Of a DNA stretch of 64,000 nt, positions 22,479-35,350 are shown one piece after another; within the stretch, counting starts at the first letter, position 1, and each line of letters begins with the position of its first letter. The position numbers and the translations under genes are program-made. Source of the DNA: Bemisia tabaci. Lineage: Eukaryota; Arthropoda; Insecta; Hemiptera; Aleyrodidae. The stretch spans positions 7,639,501 to 7,703,500 of the forward strand of contig NC_092798.1 in assembly GCF_918797505.1 (NCBI RefSeq), written 5' to 3'. The notes below the pieces were generated by a model. It made no database searches. It was not told where the DNA came from and worked only from the letters and a program-made list of their open reading frames with translations.

Positions 22479-24530
22479 AGAGTAGAATCAAATAAGTTTT
22501 GCTCTTGGAGCCATCGTTTTTTAAAAAGTGACTTTAGTTATTTTAAAACTTCAGCATGTTTTCTGAAGTCCTCATACTCTTAGCAAGTCGATTTTAATAG
22601 TGGTCAATCTTCGTTTTCAACAGAAATTTTTTTTTGGCCTCTTTTATCACCGGAAGTTAAATTTTTTGTCCGTACCGTAGACCAACTAAACAGGCTTGTT
22701 TTCCTATCAATACGTGCAATAATAATACCGTTTAAAGTTTTTTGCTGTCATAGAGCTATATACTTGTAGAAAGAATAAAACAAAATATCCTTCAAAGTTT
22801 TTACTTTCAAAATTTAGCCCCCAAATTGCTCTGAAGTCCGATTTCTAGAATTTTGCGCCATCATTTTTCTCCTAAAAAAACAGGAAATGTAATTAAACGC
22901 TTAATTTTAATTAATTTCTGTAGAACTAACTTAGAAGATGTGGTAGACAACTTTTTTAAAGAATTTCTACAGGTTTGCTCTTTTTAAAGCTACAAATTGT
23001 ACAATTTTTTACTGGTCTACGGTACAGGACAATAACGTTACGGTACGGACAAACGGGCTACGGTAAGGACGAAGAGGCATTCGTAAATATTACTGTATGC
23101 AAGGGCCGAATTATAAAGAACTGAAATTCATTGGGGAATAAACTGCTAAGTTATAGCATAGCTTATAAGTGCCACTTTTATAAATAATTACAGGCAATAA
23201 AGGTAAAAAGAGTAAGTAAATCAGTTTTTCAAAAATAATGAACTGCTTTTATTTTAAAGTAAACGCATTAAATAATTAGGGACAAATCTTAGAAGCTGAG
23301 TTCTTAAAACAAGCTTGACAACGTTAGAACGTTTTAGGTGCACTTTTACAAAATAAGAAAGAAAACAAAAAGGTAAATTTATCGAAAATGTGGTCACAAA
23401 TCACCTTAAATAAATATTTAAAGGACAATAAGAAAAAAATAAGTTAGATATTAACGAATAAATTGCTATGAACTTCAGACGAAAAAAAGGACTCAAAGTT
23501 CTAAAAGAAAAAATGAAAAAAAATAAAAAGATGGCGATCCTTATGTAATCATCGAAAAAAAGCCTCCTTCTTCTAAGTCGCGTCGTACTAAAAAAAAATA
23601 CGTCTCTCTATTTTTTTTAAATTCCAAATTTTGGTGATAGATAAAATAAAGTAAAGTGGGATGATCTATCAAACAGCGCACCGATTTTTGGATGACTTTC
23701 GCATTTTGTCCGTACTTATCGTAGACCCGGCCGCATCGCGCGTCAGCTACGGGCTACGGTACCGGACGGCTACGGGCTACGGTACGGACGGCTACGGTGC
23801 GGACAAATCGTGTGATTATTGGCAACGGTGCTCGGGCATATTCACGCATGTGGTTGAAATTCTGGATTTGAGGTTAAGATATCAGAGCGTATCAAAAAAT
23901 ACCAAAATTCGAGAGTTTGAAGTGATTTATGCATTAAAATGGTAGGTATACGGTAAGGACATCCTAGATGGTCGTTAAACCTAGAAACTCATAAAAAACG
24001 GTCAAAATTTACTGTTTCATTGCGGTTTTTTTTCCTCTGCTCGACATCAGCGTGTGATAGTCACGATAACGCAAAAAAAGTAAACAAAGTTCATAAGTGC
24101 TGAACTCTAACGGACGAAATGATGCTGAAAAAAGGGGGCTACGGTACAGGACGCGAATTCCGCAGACAAGGCTGCTTGACGCAAAGACGGTCAATATTTT
24201 CACTTATTTGGATGAATATAACTGAAAATAATAAGTTAGGTACAAGTTGAGTGTGAATTTACAGCAGAAGTGGAAGTATTTAGATGCAAGATGATGGTTA
24301 TGAAGCGTTAAAGTTGCGCACTTGAGTCGCAGACAGGCTACGGTACAGGACATTTCAGCTGTTTAGGGCCAAAATTCTGATAGTAAATGGCAAAAACTGC
24401 CTAAAACGATGTTGGGATCTGATTAAGCGTAAAATTTTGAACAAATTTTAAAAAAAAGGGTCAGATTTTTCCATTTTGAAGGGCTAAAAAGTCGGGAGAC
24501 ATGGTAGAGCAAAACTTATTTGATTCTACT
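22479..24530. mobile_element. 2.05-kb element with inverted ends and a recurrent GGCTACGGTACGGAC motif
   Basis: Bounded by about 25-bp inverted repeats (AGTAGAATCAAATAAGTTTT at 22481 and its inverse ending 24530). Inside, about ten copies of a 14-17 bp motif (consensus GGCTACGGTAC-A-GGAC, the A optional) lie near 22669 (inverse), 23014, 23037, 23055, 23752, 23774, 23790, 23947, 24136 and 24336. No transposase is recognised. Motif clustering of this kind is seen in non-autonomous transposons as transposase-binding sites; that role is inferred. Confidence 0.6.
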
Positions 24531-24611
24531 CGCCAGTCGGTGATAGCTGTATGCCTTCGAGGCTTCCCTCCGGTTCCATAGCTGTTTCCAATGCTTCACC
24601 AACACCGCAAT

Positions 24612-24766
24612 CGGTGGCGAGGCGTGATTAATCGATTATCGATATTTCTCCATTGAAGCCATGGTGAAGAATCGATTATTAAGGTGTAAACACCCTGTCT
24701 ATCGATCCTTTTCCATAGGTTTATATGGGAGATCAATCGATATATCACAAAGCACGCCACGCCACT
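24612..24766. mobile_element. Short hAT-like MITE
   Basis: A 155-bp element with ends CGGTGGCGAGGCGTG and the inverse of CAGTGGCGTGGCGTG. The flanks are ACCGCAAT and ACCGTAAT, an 8-bp duplication with one mismatch as expected for hAT. A related terminus (AGTGGCGTGGCGTGCTTTG) occurs alone at 43983. Confidence 0.7.
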
Positions 24767-25370
24767 GACCGTAATAGTGTTGAGAGGTGTGAGCCACAAC
24801 GTGGACATATTGAATGAGAAATGGATCTCTTGAAAATAAAAGTTAGGTTCATGCTTAAGCACTTGCAGTAGGTCATCTACAGCCAAGGCCAAGCTATCAA
24901 TTATTAATAGCATATAACTAGATTTTTTTTTAGCTGTGACTCAAAATTTTCGCTCCTATTTTATTTTTTAAATAAATATTACCATGAAGGATGGGTCTCA
25001 TTAAAGTCTGATTTGTAGTAACTTTAGCTACTGAATCCGAAATTGATCTTGATTTTAAATATTATGCACCGTTTTCCCAAAAAAATTGAATCAAAATTGA
25101 ATTTCCCCACGAAAAACTCCTTTTTTGGAGGAACCTAATTTTGTGGGAAGATAATGGGTCATTGCAAAAAAACTAAGGTCAATTTTGAACTCAGCAATAC
25201 AAATTACATAGAAGCTAGTCAACTATCTAGTCTACCATAAAGTCCGCCGTGTTCAGATTTTTTTTTCATTTTTGGAGACCATTTTTGGCATTTTAACCGT
25301 CTTTTTTTGATAGTTTAGTTAGTGACGAAGATTTGACGCTAAATGTTAACGCCTAACATGGAGATGGATT

Positions 25371-25871
25371 AATGGAGATGTTGCATGTGTGAGGAATTTG
25401 CGATTTGACAATTGATTCTTATGTAAAAGTTCGCGAGAAACACGATAGTCCCACTGATTTTCTCTGAAATCAACTCCCAAGCTCCAAAAACGCTCTTAAA
25501 GTCGAGGCTGTAATGATCCTGAGAGTCCACGTCTACGTAAAGACAAACTCTCCATGCAAAGATAGGGAGCAAATATATTAGCAGGGTAACTGAAGGGTTG
25601 CCTTGATTTCAGTTTTAGAGTCCCCAAGTAAAGTGGCAGCCCTGTCAATGTATTTGCTCCCTATCTTTGCATGGAGAGTTTGTCTTTACGTAGAGGTGGA
25701 CTCTCAGGATGGCGTGCGGGATATCCCCTTCATTACGCCCTCGACTTTGAGAACTTTTTTTGAGCTTGGGAGTTGATTTCAGGGAAAGCAATGGCACTAT
25801 CGTGTTTTTCGCAAATTTTTACGTAAGAATCAATAATCAAATCGCTTTCTTACACATGCAACATCTCCATT
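25371..25871. mobile_element. Foldback element, AATGGAGATGTTGCATG termini (copy a)
   Basis: A 501-bp hairpin with arms of about 220 bp (25371-25590 and 25650-25871) that include AACTCTCCATGCAAAGATAG. Uninterrupted; it serves as the empty site for the insertion in the copy at 34586-35350. Confidence 0.8.
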
Positions 25872-27247
25872 AATAAGTAATCCTCACGTGGAATACCGAT
25901 ATTCAGACATCCTTGAAAAAATTAAAAGACATGTTCCTGAAAATTTCCAACATAGCAATCTGAGGTATATGATTCCGTAGTATCACCAGCTATACCTTTT
26001 CCTGACCAGATCATCCTAAAGTACTTTTTTTAACTTCGTATTGATAAACATAACTACAAGTTAATATGTGTTTTTATATTAACTATTTACACAACTAAAA
26101 ATTTGAATGGGCGAGTTGTTAAACTGTAGCTTAATTTAAATCGATAAGTAGGGACTATTAACAATGATTATGTTAACTATTGTCCCTGCTTTGCAGCATC
26201 CAGAAGGCACCATTATGGGGCAAGAGATGGAGAAGGCCACCAAAATTTATTTTGGACAATACTGTGGTTTCCTTTTTTATTCAAACTTTAAGTGAAATTC
26301 TCAAGCAGATCATTATCATTTAAGTGTTTTTTGATGAGTATTTTTGAAAGCAAGCAATGGAAGAGAAATTGTATTATTCTTCTTCAATTGCCGAAAACTT
26401 GAGAGAAAAATTGGAATGGTGAAATTAGACCTCCTAAGTAGAAACAATGATAGCTCATGCCTTTATGCTCATAATTTCAATGTGACTAACTTCATACCCT
26501 AGTATTCTATGCTGACCTATTATTGGAAACACCTGAAAAATTTTGCTAGGGCTTTTCTTCTACTACATGAATTCGTTACTTATTTTGATAAAAACTAACA
26601 CCGGGCTTACTGCCAAAGCCTGAAATTCACTCCTGCTTGACTGACAAAACTTGTTAACAATCACCACGATTTGAGTTTCCTACGAACGAGATGCATTAAA
26701 ATTACAGACTAAGTTTTGCTTCAGGAGGCCACCCTACGGAAAAGAACTCTTCGTTACCAGCAGAAGAAGTCACCGATTTGCTGCGAGAAGAACTCCCAAT
26801 GCTCAACTTCAATTCACAATCGTGCAGGGTCGGACTTGCTCGCATCTGAGGGCGTAGACCCTTCTTGGCTGGTTTAAGGGGCGTAATGTGATATTTTCTG
26901 ATGGGGCATCCCCTCCGTGGAGAGGGGTTCAGAAAATTTTGGCAAAGCAGCACAAGTTTACGCTATTTTCAGGTTCAAAGTTTATTAATCGCACTGAGTA
27001 AAAATTGTAAGATTGAACGTCAATACGTTCAATAAGTGACCCACAGACTTCTAAAATTTAAGAAAACATAAAAAATTAAAGCCACTAGACATATCCAAGC
27101 ACCATTATTTCCATGAGAACCGCGTCAGTGCTGCGGTTTACACGAGCTTAAGACGTGGGTCTAAAAATCCATCCTAAAAAAGAATCAGACAAGAACCTGA
27201 ATTAAAAAGAAAGAACGAGTATCAACACAGCCGACGACAAGGAAGAC
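25872..27247. other. Intergenic, no gene seen
   Basis: AT-rich sequence. The longest frame (minus, 26702-26953) has no recognisable motif and no neighbouring exon signals. Confidence 0.5.
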
Positions 27248-27800
27248 GTGTTCGGGCCTCTTTTTTTAACTTTTCTCCCGAATCTGAGCGACACCTCATT
27301 GGCAGCATATAAGAGCATTGAGATTTCACGCTTCGCGTCATCGCGCCTTCAATTTTTCAGATGCAGCACGGACGTCCATCAAGTACGAATAGTTGTATCT
27401 CTGCGCCGTCGTAAACGCGCACCCTTTCCCTCCCTCCACATCCATATTGTGTTTGTTTCCGTTTGTCTTATTCGTAATGGTGCTTCAAGCACTACGTGAA
27501 TAACAAAGCCGATGGTAGGAGAGATGTGTTCGGGCCTCTTTTTTAACTTTTCTCCCGAATCTGAGCGACACCTCATTGGTAGCATATAGCAGAGCATTGA
27601 GAACTCACGCTTCGCGTCATCGCGCCTTCAATTTTTCAGATGCTGCACGGACGTCCATCAAGTACGAATAGTTGTATCTCTGCGCCGTCATTAACGCGAA
27701 TCCTTTCCCTCCCTCTATTTCCATGTTGTGTTTGTTTCCGTTTGTCTCATTTGTAATGTTGCTTTAAACTAAAGCGGGGCATTGCGAGTTCACGACTCAC
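27248..27800. repeat. Tandem duplication, 278-bp period, two copies
   Basis: GTGTTCGGGCCTC starts copies at 27248 and 27526. Both contain a GCATATAAGAG/GCATATAGCAG TATA-like stretch, CGCTTCGCGTCATCGCGCC and TTGTGTTTGTTTCCGTTTGT. A third, more diverged trace begins near 27780. Copies differ at a few percent. It could be a duplicated promoter or a repeat end; no attached gene was found. Confidence 0.75.
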
Positions 27801-30782
27801 GCCATCGCGTCTCACATTTCATATGCAATCCATCTTGCGAGAATAGTTGTATCGCGTTTACACTTTAGATGTCTCTTTCTTTTGAATTTCGAAATAAATT
27901 AAGGTTAAGTTTGCCCGAGATATGCTATGATATGTCCAAATCAATAGCCATTTTGAAAAGGGAGAAATAATATGTTTGAAGGTCTCTCAAGAGGTCTATA
28001 AAGTTTGCGTATGTCTAAATATCGAACCGGCTATCGCTTCTACGGGGATGATACAGCGCCTGTATGTCAACAAAAAGGTGACAATTTCACAGAAAATTGT
28101 TTACGCTTCAGGAAGTAGTTCTTAAACCTCTGTTCACAACTATCATGCGTAAAAGCACCTCTCTTCACCCCTAACTCTCTCTTCTTCCGTTCACATAAGA
28201 AATTTTCCGCATATATTCTCTGTTGTAATTTTTTTTCTTCTTATTTTGCTATCTGTCAGAAGGGCGCGTTTTTGGCGCTTCATGGGGGCGTATCTGCCAA
28301 TGGCAGATTGGCCTTATGGCCAGTCCGAGCCTGCAATCGTGAATCAATAGTGTAACTGACCACTTCTTTCAAATAACATGCTTCGCATCCCCTTTGTCTG
28401 AGAACTTAAAATCGCGCAAAACTTGAAGTATTTATTTTAGAGCATAGGAGTCAGGCGCAGACTTTACTAATGGTTTTGGTATTATTTTTAACGGATTCAT
28501 CACTGATATTGATAGTTTTCAGTGAAGCTTTGCAACGGGACAACTGTAATGCAACTTCTCGCTACTTTTTCGTTGTCATGTTTTGAACTAAGAATTGGGC
28601 AAAATGTCACTGTCATTCTTCTCGCTTGTTCTCATTTTCATTTCAATGCAAATTCGTTCATCCTTCATCCTGAAAAATGGACTGCCTCCTAGGATTTTCA
28701 ACCTTTTGCCATTTTTCCTCCTTTTTACTCGAGCCATGCTGTTTTTATTTGGTGTCTATGTATTTAATATCCTAAGGCTTTTTTTTTGTCCTCCTTCGAT
28801 CTCGGAAACTACTCGACCGATTTACCTCGGATTTGTTTTCAATGAAAGCTCTCAGGCTTTAGATGTGCCAGCATTCCTTGGTTTTTCGATCTGCGTGACC
28901 GATGTTGCAAAATTTACCTCGATTTGATAACGACATATTTGTGTCTTTGCCGCGGACTTCTTTGTCCCTAAAGGTAGGCGTACAGAAAACATCGTATTCA
29001 AGGAAGTCCTTTAATTACTTGTAGTAGCAAAATTTGGCTACTGACTTAGCGAGTGACTGGGGGTCCAGGGGGCAAAGCCCCGGGCTAGCGGCGCAAGCGA
29101 GTGCCAAATCTTCATTATTTTTTTAAACAGTCAGTTAATCGTGTCAGATATTTAAGTCAAATAAGCTGCAGGATACCAACCCCTATGAAGTTCCTTCCTT
29201 TTGGGTGCTTCAAATGCTAATCAAGGTCATCTTAGCTCTTTCGGCAAGAGATATGCCACCCTCCTCTCAACTTTCTAAGTATTACTTGTTTTTTCAACAT
29301 CTCGATTTTAATGTTGAATATTTGGCGTTTGACCCACCGTCCACCCTGAAAAAAAATAATATTTTTTTCTATTTCTCTCATTATTTTGACTGTTTAAAAA
29401 GAAAGTAATATTAAAAAGAAACAAAAAATCGAAGTAATTTTCAACTAGCTCGAACACAAAGGCTGGTTGTCCTCCCCCCCCCCCCCCTTGCTTGCATGGC
29501 GCCTTACACTGGCGCCTAGATATCAGCAGGGCCAGGGCGCCTAGAGAGATGGGTCTTCTGTCCTCTTCGAAATGAAATTAAACTAACCGACTGTTGACCC
29601 AGTGAGACAAGTCTTGTCTTCCGTGTCAGTAAAAGTGGGCGACGGATTCGATCAGATAAGGCATGTGATCGTATATTCCGGATTAGGGGTGTTCAAACGA
29701 ATTCTTGCCGGAACTCTTTCGATATCGTCTCTTATTGAAACTGGCGGCAGTACCGACAGTGGCGATGATATCGACAACAGCCGGCCTCATCGGATTTTTG
29801 AGAGCTCGTACTCAATGCATTGTTGCCCCTTGTGTCGGTTTATCAGATTGCCTGGCGCGGCGCGGCGCGGCGCGCGCATGAAATAGATGTACACATGGCA
29901 ACAGCTTATTTTCGCCAGCTCCGAAAACTCTGATCGCTATCGGCAAGAGCGCTCTTATCGTAACTTTTTCTTAACGGAACAGTTTCGGTAGCTTACCGAC
30001 AACCGATAGAACAGCCCTATTCCGGATAATCGCAATTTGATGCATGCTGCAATGAGGGGATACGAAGATGTGAGAGATACGGTCGGAGAAGGTGCGATAG
30101 CAATGAGGGGAAAGGCTTTCTTCACTAACATGACTTCGGGCCCGGGTAATCTCCTGTGGTCAACCGAGTCATGTACGGCGGGTTACGGAAAACTATTTTT
30201 CGCAGGAATAACGATCCCGCTTGTACGTCAATATAAACGTTGTACCACACTTTCTTGAACCTAAAGCGTGGCAATTTATCGAATTTTTGCTATTTTTGGC
30301 TCTTTGGAACGATTTTTCTCGAAAATTTGGCAACCTAGAAAAAAGTTTCACTGAACACTTTTTTGCGTTCTTTTAAAAAACGCACACAGTTCTTAGTTTG
30401 AATTGAGTTCTACGTGTGTAAAATTTAAAAAAAACTCTAATAATGGGCCAAAAATGGCAACTATGGACCGTAAGGCCCCTTCAAATTCATCGGAGGCCTT
30501 TATAAAAGCCAGAAATGGAAAGTACGCAAAAAATACAGTGGAATCATTGCCGCAAGTGTGGAAACAGTTGAAAAAGTCAACGAAATTAACGATTTTTTTC
30601 GATGCCAGGATTTTGGGTTTGAGGCGCTGCTGCACCTTTGCACAGGCTCTGTTCGGTAAAATATGTGGCATAGAGTCCACCTAGGACTAGTACTTTGAAA
30701 ATATAAAACATTCAACAAAATCCAGGTGGGGCCGGAAAAGGCCCAAAACGATACTCCTCCTTTCTAAAGAATATGCTACTTA
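27801..30782. other. Intergenic with short frames and one old foldback arm
   Basis: Holds a 110-codon frame at 28595-28927 rich in hydrophobic residues and a 94-codon frame at 29602-29886. Neither shows a conserved domain or splice context. A CGGCG-rich run lies at 29855-29878 and a poly-C run near 29475. Positions 30285-30500 are a diverged arm of the foldback family at 19562-21888. Confidence 0.5.
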
Positions 30783-30991
30783 TAGAGAAGAAAAATCACG
30801 GCAGTTTTCGAGACATTAAGTTGACTAGTTTTCCAATGAAAAATCAAGTACATAACGTGAAATCTGCAACGTCGCAAACTGAGGTAAATGGTTTCGCACT
30901 TTAACCATGTCGCAAACTGAGGTAAATGGTTTCGCACTTTGACCATGTCGCAAACTGAGGTAAATGGTTTCGCACTTTGACCATCGATATG
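30783..30991 (-). mobile_element. ATCGACGGTG-family MITE, half copy, reversed
   Basis: Matches the inverse of one end of the family (GCAACGTCGCAAACTGAGGT, ending CCATCGATATGG). Its terminal part has been expanded into a tandem array at 30871-30984. Confidence 0.65.
30871..30984. repeat. Tandem array, 3 x 38 bp, inside a MITE end
   Basis: Three consecutive 38-bp copies of GTCGCAAACTGAGGTAAATG... differing by one base. The unit is the MITE subterminal region, so the array arose after insertion. Confidence 0.85.
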
Positions 30992-31495
30992 GCTCAAATA
31001 TTATGCTCCTTCCTTCGATGATACATTTTCTTCCAAAGCACGGTCACATCACTGGTTCAAGAGAAAAATGATTGCAGAGGAAGGACAAAGCTACCATAAA
31101 ATAGAAAAAAAAACGATGATAATAATATATTTTTATTTGTAAGTGCACATTTTTAACAGCTAGAACAAATATGTCAATGTTAGTGAGGATAGAAGAAAAA
31201 AAAGAAAAGAAAGGAAGAGATACAATACAGATTTTTCGAAAAGGACTTATGCTAAATACTCCGCTTCACTATAAAAACATTTGGCAATGAAGACATTTTT
31301 TAAATAAAATATTAAGAAAATTCAAGTCCCTGTATTTGCTTTTTAGAGCTGAGGGGAGCTTTTCAACTCCGCACCCTAGAGAGTGGCTGTTCTTGGTGGC
31401 ATTTGTAAAGATATGGAATCTAGTGTTGGTTTTACTGAGAGCCACTGGAGGTTAAGAGGTTTTAACCACAAAATTCGAAATGGACCTGTAAATGG

Positions 31496-34440
31496 GCCTG
31501 TTGCAAACTTTTGCTAGAGCAAAGATAAGATTTGTTTCCTATAGATGATGCCTGAAAAGTCCCAATGAGCGCATCGGCAAAGTCTGAAATGTACTCATAT
31601 CTTCACAATCTGCGTAAGAAATTTGCGTGTTTTTGAGATTCCCGCTTCAAATTAAACGATACTACCGCACAGGTGAACATTTTGCTAGAGGAGTCGCTCC
31701 ATCGTCGGCAATATTCATCATAGCCGACGCACGCACAGTGGGACGAAAAGGTGTCAAAACGGGACATTCGCACATTAAACGATAATTTTTCGCCGATCCT
31801 CTCAAAACTTGACATTTTCGGTCTTTTTGGGAAAAGGAATCCAATATTATGTTCAGTATTTGGTTCATAGTGACAATCCCGCCAAAACATTGTGTTGCCA
31901 AATCTCTGTTTTAATGTATTTGATAAACAGATTAGCATGATTATAGTAGAGATTTAACGCGCGTGTCGTTTGCTTTTTTTCATTGAAAAAGAAAATGAAT
32001 TCACTTATCCTGAAATTGAGAAATGTCTTGAGTAAGAATAAACACCCCCCCCCCCCCCACCATCGTCTTACCTATCGCAAAAACCGCAGCGATATTTGAC
32101 TATAGGGGAATGAGGTCATCAATGGGCAGACATTAAAGTGAATCCGAAAATCATAAACGAATAAGTTGCTCCCAAATATTATCATTCTTTGACACAGATG
32201 CTGTTTTTTCCGTTTTTTTCAAGGACTTTTCTTCTTACGTTTTTGAGCGTCATTTTCTAAAATCCTGATTATACGAAATATGCAACAGACACTCAAAAGT
32301 TCTAATCTTGAGATGCCAAGGCAAAATCCCATATTTTAGAAACTCCGAGTGTCTTAGGGGTCTTTTCTGCACTTCTGAGATACCGTTCATAAGAATGAGG
32401 ATTTATTGCCACTTAATACATTGCAAATTTTCCCATCGAACATGGTGGAATACAATTCATGGGACACTGTCAAACTGTCTACTTTGGTTGAAATTAAATT
32501 CTTAATCTCAGCCTCGATTCTAAACACCGTTTCCATCACGACATCATCCGATTCTTTGAACATTCAAAATAAAAAATCGGTCTACAAGAAAAGACGATAG
32601 CAATCAGTATCCTAGATATCAGATGAGCATCGCAGGAAGCTGATAAGCAACGCAGCGGCGCAGTGGCGTAACGGACTTCCGCTGGGCCCCCCCGCAAAAT
32701 TTTTTCTAGGGGCCCCCCATGTCGATATAATTCCAAAATTATCCCCCCTCTCCCTCCCTCACCCCTTCCCGTTTTTTCTTTTATGGTTTAGGCCCGCAGC
32801 ACGAAAATTTTTGAGAAAATCAGCCTTAACCACCAAAAAATCAAAATGGCAGTATAGGTTATATCTTTTTACCTTTAGGTAGGTATTGTATGTGAAGGAT
32901 TTAGCCTACTTTTACATTATGTTCTGAGGTGGAATTTGATTCACTTGCATGTTTGCGCAAATAAATAAATTTAAAAAAAAAAATAAAAACGTAAAAGTAC
33001 CCGATTAAATGGAGCTCCTAAAGGATCAAGGATCTAAAGGAAGTCGGAGGCTCAGCCCAGGCCCAAGAATCAAAGGGCCCCCAAAGCTTTTAGATTCTTG
33101 GGCCTTCCAAAATCCGAAATACGAAAAGTGACAAAAGAAGAGAAAATTATTTAGGAATCATTGAGTGGACATGGGAAGGCAGGGGCCCTCCAGCAAACAA
33201 AAAGTTAGGAACAGCCCAAGAGAAGTATGAAAAACCCCGAGCTATAACAATACAAATCAGAGGAAGAAGCTCCATCTCGGCAAGTAAAGGCCCAAAGTTT
33301 GAAACCACAGCTGAGCATCAAAGAGAGAGAGAGAGAAAAAATTCGGGCGGCTGAGGGCCCCCTAGGCGCCTGGGCCCCCCTGCATAGCAGGGTCTGCGGG
33401 GGCGCCCGTTACGCCACTGCAGCGGCGCGGCGGCCAGCAACGCAGCCCGTTGCGCTCAACCTCAACCGTCAATTTGGCCTGTGAAAGCGCTCGATTTTAA
33501 GCGAACCGCGCTCATGTTTTCCCTTGTAACTTCCAAAGTCGGAAGAAGTCGGATGAAAACTAATATGATTCTGAAAGCTAAGGATACATAGAATCTCGAT
33601 TTGCAAACCGTTTCTTGGACAAGTCTGAACATTTTTTTAAAACTCTAATTGAAGTTTGAATTTCAGTTTTTTGACTTGTCGATTTTTAATTCACTCTCTG
33701 ACCCCCAAGAAGTAAAAATGAATCGTCACCAAAGACGTAAACGAATAGTCTATGTTTGTATTCAATTGTTATGGCAAAAAATTGCATTTAAAATCATCTC
33801 GAAAGCTAGAGGAGCAACATTTGTATAAGTGCGCTTTTACATCTTTTTTTCATCTTACCGAAACACGCGTTTCTCTACGCCTGTCATTTGAATATTCCTC
33901 AATTAAATTGTTAAAATCTTCGTTATTCTGGAAGTTTAGACCCTCCAGGTAACTTCTACACCTTTGGTTTTTGCTTTTAATGATTTTCATTTTTACTATG
34001 AATGTCCCGTTTTTGTAATGGGTTCGTCCCAATGTGCGACGCCCCCACAGTTTCGCGCGTAATTCGAGGAGAGTTCAAGGTCAATCAAGGTAGGCGAGGG
34101 AAATATGAACGTAAACACGCCGACTGTTATCTAGTCTTATACTTGTCAGGTGTTATTATCTCGTCCCATCACACGTGTTTTGGCGGATTGGCGTCGGTCA
34201 TGATGAATATTGCCGACAATGGAACGACTCCTCTAGCAAAATGTTCACCTGTGCCGTAGTATCGTTTTTGAAGCGGGAAGCTAAAAAAAAAACCGCAAAC
34301 TTACGCAGATTGTGAAGTTATGAGTGCATTTCAGACTTTGCAGATGCGCTCATCGTGATTTTTGAGGCATTACGTATCCATAAGAGACAACCCTTAGTTT
34401 TGCTCTAGCAAAAGTTTGCAACATGCCCGTTACGAGGGAG
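31496..34440. repeat. Long inverted repeat enclosing a hAT MITE
   Basis: The arms at 31496-31770 and 34002-34440 are inverse copies (GCAAACTTTTGCTAGAGCAA; GTGAACATTTTGCTAGAGGA). The right arm has an extra ~130 bp segment near 34050-34180. The interior holds the hAT MITE at 32661-33419 and otherwise nothing recognisable. Confidence 0.65.
32661..33419 (-). mobile_element. hAT MITE, CAGTGGCGTAACGG termini (copy 1)
   Basis: A 759-bp element with perfect CAGTGGCGTAACGG-type inverted ends. It is flanked by an exact 8-bp duplication, CAGCGGCG, at 32653-32660 and 33420-33427. It is the inverse of the copy at 36527-37269. Non-coding, with a GGGCCC-rich pattern near both ends. Confidence 0.9.
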
Positions 34441-34585
34441 GGAACGGACAAAATTTTAAGATCAATGAAATGATTTTTGCAGGACTCTCTTGGCGCTAGC
34501 TTTAACATGGTTCTTAAAGCGTTCTTTTGGATGATGAAGACTTTCTCCAGGAGAGCGTTTTTACAATTAGACCAAATAGTCACGC
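34440..34585 (-). pseudogene. LINE reverse transcriptase C-terminal fragment (3' part)
   Basis: The minus strand reads VTIWSNCKNALLEKVFIIQK followed by an LRTM-L-PRESCK block. This is the post-catalytic W-x-x...QK-x-x-LR-I...RESC pattern common in jockey/CR1-like LINE RTs. It continues, across an inserted foldback, the fragment at 35351-35560. It is a truncated relic. Confidence 0.75.
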
Positions 34586-35350
34586 AATGGAGATGTTGCA
34601 TGTCGACGGTGAAACTACCAAACCACGTATCTCGGTTTGCGACGTCGCAGACTTCCTGTCATACTTTATTTTTTAAATGAAAAACTACTTAACGTCCGGT
34701 CTTGAAAATTTCTGTGATTTTTCCTCTTCGTGCGGAGAAAATTCTGTGCAAATTTCAAGGAATGATATTGATTTGGTCTACTTCAAAAAAATAAAATGCG
34801 AGCGTAGATTTTTAAACACCGCAAACGAGATACGTGGTTTCGTAGTTTCACCGTCGATGTGTGAGGGATTTGCGATTTGACCATTTATTCTCATGTAAAA
34901 GTTCGCGAGAAACACGATGGTGCAACTGGTTTTCTCTGAAATCATCTCCCAAGCTCAAAAAAGGCTCTCAAAGTGTGGCCAAAATGGAGGGGATATCCCA
35001 CCCTACCCTGAGAGTCCACCTCTACATCAAAACAAACTCTCCGTGCAAAGATAGGGAGCAAATACATTCGCAGGGTTGCCGTGTTTTCATTTTTGGAGTC
35101 CCCAAATGAAGTGGTAGCCCTGCTAATGTATTTGCTCCATATCTTTGCATGGAGAGTTTGTTTTGATGTAGATGTGGACTCTCAGGGTAGGGTGGGATAT
35201 CCCCTCCATTTTGGCCTCACTTTGAAAGTTTTTTTTGAGCTTGGGAGATGATTTCAGAGAAAACCAGTGGGACCATTGTGTTTCTCGCGAACTTTTACAT
35301 AAGAATCAATGGTCAAATCGCAAATCCCTCACACATGCAACATATCCATT
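34586..35350. mobile_element. Foldback element, AATGGAGATGTTGCATG termini (copy b), within a LINE
   Basis: Same family as 25371-25871. It splits the antisense LINE RT, whose reading resumes on either side. It is itself interrupted near its left tip by a MITE at 34603-34857. Confidence 0.8.
34603..34857. mobile_element. MITE, ATCGACGGTG family (copy d), inside a foldback
   Basis: Ends TCGACGGTGAAACTACCAAA and its inverse TTTCACCGTCGA. The host foldback reads TTGCATGTGTGAGG without it (at 25379) and TTGCATG-element-TGTGAGG with it, so the site has a 2-3 bp (TG/ATG) duplication. Confidence 0.8.

Noticed and set aside
28595..28927. 110-codon hydrophobic frame that could be a small membrane protein
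   Set aside because: Poly-T/C-rich DNA yields Phe/Leu/Ser by composition. No promoter, exon or homologue was recognised.
29855..29880. CGGCG run as a CpG island promoter
   Set aside because: A 24-base simple repeat in otherwise AT-rich DNA; not an island.
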